64,000 bases of DNA from Rubellimicrobium arenae (GTDB lineage Bacteria; Pseudomonadota; Alphaproteobacteria; Rhodobacterales; Rhodobacteraceae), in assembly GCF_017916275.1 (NCBI RefSeq), contig NZ_JAFMST010000008.1:194887-258886 (forward strand), read 5' to 3'. Position numbers and translations under genes: made by a program. Every line of letters starts with the position of its first letter. Within the stretch, counting starts at the first letter, position 1. Shown here piece after piece: positions 59,460-64,000 of the stretch. A model generated the notes under the pieces. That model saw only the letters and a list, made by a program, of their open reading frames with translations. It was not told the DNA's origin and made no database searches.

Positions 59460-62012
59460 ATGTCCCGCTACGATGCCCCCACGATCGAAGCCCGTTGGCA
59501 GGCGGCCTGGGAGGAGGCGGGCTGCTTCCGTGCCAAGGCCGACCCCGAGAAGCCGAAATACTATGTGCTGGAGATGTTCCCCTACCCGTCGGGACGCATC
59601 CACATGGGGCACGTCCGCAACTACACCATGGGCGACGTCGTCGCGCGCCACCGTCGCGCCACCGGGCACGCGGTCCTGCATCCGATGGGATGGGACGCCT
59701 TCGGCCTCCCGGCCGAGAACGCGGCCATGGCCTCGGGCGGGCATCCGAAGGACTGGACCTACCAGAACATCGCCGACATGCGCGGGCAGATGAAGCCCTT
59801 GGGCTTCTCCATCGACTGGAGCCGGGAGTTCGCGACCTGCGACCCCGAATACTACGGGCAGCAGCAGGCTCTGTTCCTGGATATGCTGGACGCGGGTCTG
59901 GTGACGCGCAAGGCCGCGGTGGTGAACTGGGACCCCGTGGAGATGACCGTGCTCGCCAACGAGCAGGTGGTGGACGGCAAGGGCTGGCGCTCCGGCGCCG
60001 ACGTCGAGCGGCGCGAGCTGACCCAATGGTTCTTCAAGATTTCCGATATGGCCGGGGATCTGCTGGACGCCCTTGATGGGCTGGACGACTGGCCCGCCAA
60101 GGTGAAGCTGATGCAGGCCAACTGGATCGGCCGCTCGCGCGGGCTGGAACTGTCCTTCCCGCTGACGGAGCCCGCGCAGGGCTTTGACGCGATCCCGGTC
60201 TACACCACCCGTCCCGACACCCTGCTGGGGGCGAGCTTCGTCGCCGTCTCGCCGGACCACCCGCTGGCCAAGGCACTGAGCCAGTCGCGGCCCGAGATCG
60301 CGGCCTATTGCGAGGAGGCGCGCAAGGGCGGCACCACCGAGGAGGCCATCGAGACGGCCGAGAAGACAGGGATCGACACCGGCCTGCGTGTGCGGCACCC
60401 GCTCGACGACTCGTGGGAGCTGCCGGTCTGGATCGCCAACTTCATCCTGATGGATTACGGCACCGGCGCGATCTTCGGCTGCCCGGCGCATGACCAGCGC
60501 GATCTGGACTTCGCGCGCAAGTTCCGCCTGCCAGTCGTGTCGACCTTCGTCCCCGCCGCCGGCGAGCATGTGCGCCCCGAGGAAGGGGCCGACGCCTTCA
60601 CGCCCCAGAAGACCGAGTCCGTCCGGTACGTGAAGCTTTTCGCCGGCGAGGAGTTGCAGACCTCCGATCAGGGTGTCGAGGCGGCCATCGCCTTTGCGGA
60701 ACGTGCGGGCTGGGGCAAGGGCGTCACCCGCTTCCGCCTGCGCGACTGGCTGCTCTCGCGCCAGCGCTACTGGGGCTGCCCGATCCCGATCGTCCACTGC
60801 CCGGCCTGCGGCGCGGTGCCGGTGCCGCGGGACCAGTTGCCCGTGCGCCTGCCCGAGGATGTGACCTTCGACCGTCCGGGCAATCCGCTCGACCGCCATC
60901 CGACCTGGGGCAAGACCCCCTGCCCCAGCTGCGGCCAGGAGGCCCGTCGCGAGACGGACACGATGGACACCTTCGTGGATTCGTCCTGGTACTACGCCCG
61001 CTTCACCGCCCCGCACGCCGTCACGCCCACCGAGCGGGACGAAGCCGCCTACTGGATGAACGTGGACCAGTACATCGGCGGCATCGAGCACGCGATCCTG
61101 CACCTGCTCTATTCCCGGTTCTTCGCACGGGCCATGGTCAAGACCGGCCACCTGCCCGGCAGCGCGCAGGAGCCGTTCGATGCCCTGTTCACGCAGGGCA
61201 TGGTGACGCACGAGATCTACCAGACCCGGGACGAGAGCGGCCGGCCCGTCTACCATTTCCCCGAGGAGGTGGAGGGCGGCAAGCTCAAGGCCACGGGCGA
61301 GCCGGTCGAGATCATTCCCTCGGCCAAGATGTCGAAGTCCAAGAAGAACGTCGTGGACCCGATGCACATCGTGGCGACCTACGGCGCCGACACCGCGCGC
61401 TGGTTCGTGCTGTCCGACTCCCCGCCCGAACGGGACGTGGAATGGACAGCGGCTGGCGCGGAAGCCGCTTACAAGCATCTGTCGCGCGTCTGGCGGCTGG
61501 CCCAGGAGGCCGCCCAGTCTGAAGCTGCCGCCAATTCGGCGGCCGACGCAGCACTGGAGCGGGCGATGCACAAGACGATCCACGACGTCTCCCAGGGGAT
61601 TGAGAGCTTCGGCTTCAACGCCGCCCTCGCAAAGCTCTACGGCTTCACCAACATGCTGGCGAAGTCCGAAGCCGGAGCGGAGAGCCGGCGTGCGGCGGCG
61701 CGCGCCCTTGTCCAGCTCATGGCTCCGATGACGCCGCATCTGGCCGAAGAGCTGTGGTCCCTGCTCGGCGGAGAGGGGCTGGTGGCCCAGGCGCCCTGGC
61801 CCAAGGCCGACCCGGCCCTGCTGATCGAGGACAGCATCACGCTCCCCATCCAGGTCAACGGCAAGCGTCGGGGCGAGATCAACGTGCCCCGCGACCTTGC
61901 GGTTGCCGAGATCGAGCGGCTGGCCCTTGAAGCCGTGGCGCGAACCCTGGAGGGGGCGGCCCCCAAGAAGGTGATCGTGGTCCCCGGGCGGATCGTCAAC
62001 GTTGTGGCCTGA
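59460..62012 (+). CDS. leuS: Leucyl-tRNA synthetase
   Basis: The 850-residue class I synthetase has the HIGH-type motif in [20 protein letters not shown], an editing CP1 domain (about 225-410, [20 protein letters not shown]), the WNCxACG-like zinc region replaced by [11 protein letters not shown], and KMSKS in [14 protein letters not shown]. Start ATG 59460 has AAGGA 6 bp upstream; two in-frame ATGs just before it are less well placed. It is the first gene of leuS-lptE-holA. Confidence 0.97.
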   Translation: MSRYDAPTIEARWQAAWEEAGCFRAKADPEKPKYYVLEMFPYPSGRIHMGHVRNYTMGDVVARHRRATGHAVLHPMGWDAFGLPAENAAMASGGHPKDWTYQNIADMRGQMKPLGFSIDWSREFATCDPEYYGQQQALFLDMLDAGLVTRKAAVVNWDPVEMTVLANEQVVDGKGWRSGADVERRELTQWFFKISDMAGDLLDALDGLDDWPAKVKLMQANWIGRSRGLELSFPLTEPAQGFDAIPVYTTRPDTLLGASFVAVSPDHPLAKALSQSRPEIAAYCEEARKGGTTEEAIETAEKTGIDTGLRVRHPLDDSWELPVWIANFILMDYGTGAIFGCPAHDQRDLDFARKFRLPVVSTFVPAAGEHVRPEEGADAFTPQKTESVRYVKLFAGEELQTSDQGVEAAIAFAERAGWGKGVTRFRLRDWLLSRQRYWGCPIPIVHCPACGAVPVPRDQLPVRLPEDVTFDRPGNPLDRHPTWGKTPCPSCGQEARRETDTMDTFVDSSWYYARFTAPHAVTPTERDEAAYWMNVDQYIGGIEHAILHLLYSRFFARAMVKTGHLPGSAQEPFDALFTQGMVTHEIYQTRDESGRPVYHFPEEVEGGKLKATGEPVEIIPSAKMSKSKKNVVDPMHIVATYGADTARWFVLSDSPPERDVEWTAAGAEAAYKHLSRVWRLAQEAAQSEAAANSAADAALERAMHKTIHDVSQGIESFGFNAALAKLYGFTNMLAKSEAGAESRRAAARALVQLMAPMTPHLAEELWSLLGGEGLVAQAPWPKADPALLIEDSITLPIQVNGKRRGEINVPRDLAVAEIERLALEAVARTLEGAAPKKVIVVPGRIVNVVA

Positions 62013-62496
62013 CGCGCCCAGCCGCCGGACGATCCTGCTGGCGCCGCTGGCTCTGGCAGCCTGCGGCTTTACGCCGGTCTATGCACCCGGTGGCTCCGGC
62101 GACCGGTTGCGGGGCCGCGTGGCCTTTGATCTGCCCGACACCCCGGATGGCTACCGCCTGCGCTCGCGGCTCGAGGACCGGCTGGGTCGCCCCGAAGCCG
62201 TCGAAGCCACGCTCGCCGTGGTGCCCGAGGTCGAGACCAAGTCGGCGGCCGTGACGCCGGACGGGGCGATCACGCGCTACAACCTTGAGGGCCGGGCCAG
62301 TTGGCGGCTCCTCGAGGCGGCGTCGCAGGCGACGCTGGCCGAAGGCGAGGCCACGGCCTTCACCGGTTATTCTGCGACAGGTTCCATCGTTGCCACCCGC
62401 GCAGCCGAGGAGGACGCCCGTCGGCGGCTGATGATCCTGCTGGCGGATGAGGTGGTGACGCGGCTTCTTCTGCTTCCGCCAGGATCGATCAGGTGA
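62002..62496 (+). CDS. lptE: LPS-assembly lipoprotein LptE
   Basis: LptE plugs the LptD barrel and guides LPS to the cell surface. The 164 residues start from a TTG inside the end of leuS (11-bp overlap) and have a lipoprotein signal, [20 protein letters not shown], with the AACGFTPVY motif typical of LptE. The mature part has [22 protein letters not shown] helix at its end. Assignment rests on this motif plus the conserved leuS-lptE-holA order. The TTG start is inferred because no ATG or GTG precedes the signal in frame. Confidence 0.88.
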   Translation: MWPDAPSRRTILLAPLALAACGFTPVYAPGGSGDRLRGRVAFDLPDTPDGYRLRSRLEDRLGRPEAVEATLAVVPEVETKSAAVTPDGAITRYNLEGRASWRLLEAASQATLAEGEATAFTGYSATGSIVATRAAEEDARRRLMILLADEVVTRLLLLPPGSIR

Positions 62497-63503
62497 AGCT
62501 GTCCACTCGCGACGCCAAGGCCTTCCTGCGGCGGCCCGATCCGGCCGCGGCCGGGGTGCTGATCTCCGGCGACGATGGCGCACGGGTCGCACAGGCCCGC
62601 GCGGATCTGATCGCCACGCTGATCGGTCCCCAGGGCGAGGCCGAGATGCGGCTGGATCGCATTGCCGCCGGCGATCTACGGCGGGACGGCGCCCTGCTCC
62701 TGGATGCCGTGAAGGCGGTCGGCTTCTTCCCAGGCCCCAGGGTGGTGCTCGTGGAGGATGCCACCGATGGGATCGCTCCGGCGCTGGTCAGCGCGCTGGA
62801 AGCCTGGACGCCCGATGACGCCCGCGTGGTCGTGACGGGCACGAGCCTGACCGCCAAGGGGGCCCTGAGGAAGCTGTTCGAAGGCAGCAAGGTGGCCGTG
62901 GCCATCACGCTGTACGATGATCCCCCGACGGATGGCGAGGTCCTGGAGATGCTGCGTGACGCGGGCCTGACCCGCGTCGATCCCGATGCGCGCGATCAGG
63001 TGCTGGGCTTGGCGCAATCGCTGCCCCCAGGGGATTTCCGTGGCCTTCTGGAGCGCCTTTCGCTGTTCCAGCTTGATTCGGAGGCACCGCTCAGCGGCGC
63101 GACCGTGGCCGCGCTGGCGCCACAGACGGAAGACGCTGAGGTGGACGACCTGCTGGCCGCCATCACGGAGGGGCGCCGGGACATGGTGGCCCCGCTGCTT
63201 GCGCGGCTGGCGGCGCAGGGGGTCGGGCCGGTAACGGTCACCATCCAGGCGCTCCGGCATATTCGGGCGCTGCTCACGGTGGCGAGCGATCCGGGAGGCG
63301 TTCAGTCCGGCTTGGCCGCCCTGCGCCCACCGGTTGGAGGGCCGCGGCGGCAGGCGTTGGCCCGTGCGGCGGAGTCCTGGCGTCGGGAGCGGATCGAGGA
63401 CGCGCTGCGTCTTTTGGTGGAGTTGGACCTGACGCTCAGGTCCGGCGGGCCGACGCCGGATCATGCCGTTCTCGAACGTGCCCTGATGCGGCTGGCCAGT
63501 TGA
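62493..63503 (+). CDS. holA: DNA polymerase III delta subunit
   Basis: The 336 residues form the clamp-loader delta subunit: LISGDDGARVAQARADLIAT at the AAA+-like start, FFPGPRVVLVEDATDGIAPA, and the C-terminal collar with LAAQGVGPVTVTIQALRHIR. Delta opens the beta sliding clamp. The GTG start overlaps the lptE stop as GTGA. It ends 41 bp before a convergent small gene, and a hairpin lies between. Confidence 0.93.
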   Translation: MKLSTRDAKAFLRRPDPAAAGVLISGDDGARVAQARADLIATLIGPQGEAEMRLDRIAAGDLRRDGALLLDAVKAVGFFPGPRVVLVEDATDGIAPALVSALEAWTPDDARVVVTGTSLTAKGALRKLFEGSKVAVAITLYDDPPTDGEVLEMLRDAGLTRVDPDARDQVLGLAQSLPPGDFRGLLERLSLFQLDSEAPLSGATVAALAPQTEDAEVDDLLAAITEGRRDMVAPLLARLAAQGVGPVTVTIQALRHIRALLTVASDPGGVQSGLAALRPPVGGPRRQALARAAESWRRERIEDALRLLVELDLTLRSGGPTPDHAVLERALMRLAS

Positions 63504-63507
63504 GGGA

Positions 63508-63532
63508 CCCGCACCGCCGTAGGCGGTGCGGG
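63508..63532. terminator. Hairpin between holA and the small gene
   Basis: CCCGCACCGCC (63508-63518) pairs perfectly with GGCGGTGCGGG (63522-63532) around a GTA loop. There is no T-run on either strand, so terminator strength is uncertain; it serves convergent transcripts by position. Confidence 0.5.
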
Positions 63533-63542
63533 CCGAAACAAA

Positions 63543-63632
63543 GATCAATCGTTCTCGGTCGAGTCGTCGTCTTCGTCGGCCGCAACGGCCAGGGCGACCA
63601 GGCCGCCGAGCAGCGCGAGCGGCAGAAGGATG
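63543..63632. repeat. 90-bp direct repeat, first copy
   Basis: These 90 bases are identical to 63911-64000, in the same orientation with an offset of 368 bp. They cover the stop codon and last 29 codons of the small gene. Identity runs to the window edge, so the true repeat is longer. Confidence 0.97.
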
Positions 63633-63784
63633 CCGAAGGTCGAACGGGGAGCGGTCGGCTCCACGACGGTCACGGGAGCCACAGGCTCGGGCGCGGCCAC
63701 GACGGGGGCGAAACCACCGGCAACAGCTTGGCTGGCCAGGGTCGCCGTCGCAACGGCGAGAACGAGGGACTTGAGGTGCTTCAT
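63545..63784 (-). CDS. Small exported single-span protein, copy 1
   Basis: The 79 residues have a signal peptide (MKHLKSLVLAVATATLASQA, cleavage after VAG or nearby), a Pro/Val-rich stretch (about 26-47), a hydrophobic span (about 50-68, FGILLPLALLGGLVALAVAA) and an acidic tail DEDDDSTEND. AAGGAG precedes ATG 63784. No family is recognised. Its 3' end is repeated exactly in a second copy at the window edge. The acidic tail after the membrane span is the most distinctive feature. Confidence 0.72.
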   Translation of the reverse strand: MKHLKSLVLAVATATLASQAVAGGFAPVVAAPEPVAPVTVVEPTAPRSTFGILLPLALLGGLVALAVAADEDDDSTEND

Positions 63785-63853
63785 AGGACTGCTCCTTGGG
63801 TTGTGCACGGCGCGAGCCGTCCTCACGACCATGGCACTCTGACGTGAATGAAA

Positions 63854-63879
63854 CAAGGCAGGCCCGGGGGCCTGCCTTG
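63854..63879 (-). terminator. Terminator of the second small-gene copy
   Basis: CAAGGCAGGCC (63854-63864) pairs with GGCCTGCCTTG (63869-63879). Read leftward it follows the stop at 63913 by about 33 bp and is trailed by TTTCATT. Its presence suggests the copy to the right has its own transcript end. Confidence 0.75.
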
Positions 63880-63910
63880 CATGATTTCCGCACAGTGTGG
63901 CGGAAGAGAC

Positions 63911-64000
63911 GATCAATCGTTCTCGGTCGAGTCGTCGTCTTCGTCGGCCGCAACGGCCAGGGCGACCAGGCCGCCGAGCAGCGCGAGCGGCAGAAGGATG
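63911..64000. repeat. 90-bp direct repeat, second copy
   Basis: Identical to 63543-63632. The match begins at the GATCAATCG before the stop codon and continues to the last base of the window. Confidence 0.97.
63913..64000 (-). CDS. Small exported single-span protein, copy 2 (partial)
   Basis: Only the last 29 codons lie in the window (reading leftward from 64000 to the stop at 63913-63915). The peptide is the same as the end of copy 1: hydrophobic span then DEDDDSTEND. The DNA is identical, with no silent change. It is the upstream member of a tandem pair on this strand; its start is beyond the window. Confidence 0.75.
   Translation of the reverse strand, partial: ILLPLALLGGLVALAVAADEDDDSTEND

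Noticed and set aside
58014..61739. A 1241-codon open frame on the - strand opposite the porin and leuS
   Set aside because: It crosses a terminator and two conserved genes on the other strand, and its translation has no recognisable domain.

Overview
The window looks like ordinary chromosome from a high-GC alphaproteobacterium, most likely of the order Rhodobacterales. The grounds are a CenR-type response regulator, an acidic Rhodobacter-style porin, the leuS-lptE-holA and trm112/LON-domain/thioredoxin gene strings, a PuuD-type membrane urate hydroxylase, and tight packing with many 4-bp stop/start overlaps. I see no tRNA or rRNA gene, CRISPR array, insertion sequence, prophage or origin, and no gene-free stretch longer than about 270 bp.

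Layout. 1-3768: end of a 2,4-dienoyl-CoA reductase gene, a LysR regulator, a cinA-like gene coupled to an OmpA-domain gene, and map. 3765-8130: a purine-degradation cluster read outward from a shared 94-bp promoter gap (uraH-puuD rightward; a fused puuE-uraD, allE and allA leftward), covering urate to glyoxylate plus urea except for allantoate hydrolysis. 8115-12027: a YcaQ-like glycosylase, smpB, a sulfurtransferase and an aromatic aminotransferase. 12051-13910: three strong hairpins, then glnK-amtB. 14175-21408: a class A penicillin-binding protein, mlaA-mlaC, and a type I secretion ABC/HlyD pair with no visible substrate. 21464-27205: RidA, GDPD, FemAB-like, GST and pterin dehydratase genes, then a peroxiredoxin, an FAD reductase and rsmD. 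27202-34578: a BadF-family kinase next to a Slt70-like transglycosylase, dapA, a pseudouridine synthase, a double-GFA protein with fRMsr, hspQ, and a small transglycosylase lipoprotein. 34639-38460: a NarX/NarL-type two-component pair, two exported Arg/Gly/Asp-rich proteins and lolA. 38635-50091: ftsK, a PLP aminotransferase, an amidase, a zinc alcohol dehydrogenase, a UbiH-type hydroxylase, trm112/LON/thioredoxin, an SGNH hydrolase and xth. 50200-57807: divergent oxyR-katG, two paralogous secreted two-cysteine proteins, cenR, ribA, a YkuD transpeptidase and a YggS-family gene. 58059-64000: a porin, leuS-lptE-holA, and a tandemly duplicated gene for a small single-span protein, cut by the window edge.

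Recurring themes are cell-envelope upkeep (PBP, two lytic transglycosylases, a YkuD enzyme, MlaA/C, LolA, LptE, porin, CenR), oxidative-stress defence (OxyR-KatG, peroxiredoxin, fRMsr), and nitrogen acquisition (purine ring breakdown, PII-Amt). The least explained parts are the exported Arg/Gly/Asp-rich pair, the two-cysteine secreted paralogues, the duplicated small gene at the right edge, the double-GFA protein, and the kinase beside Slt. No function is claimed for the unrecognised ones.
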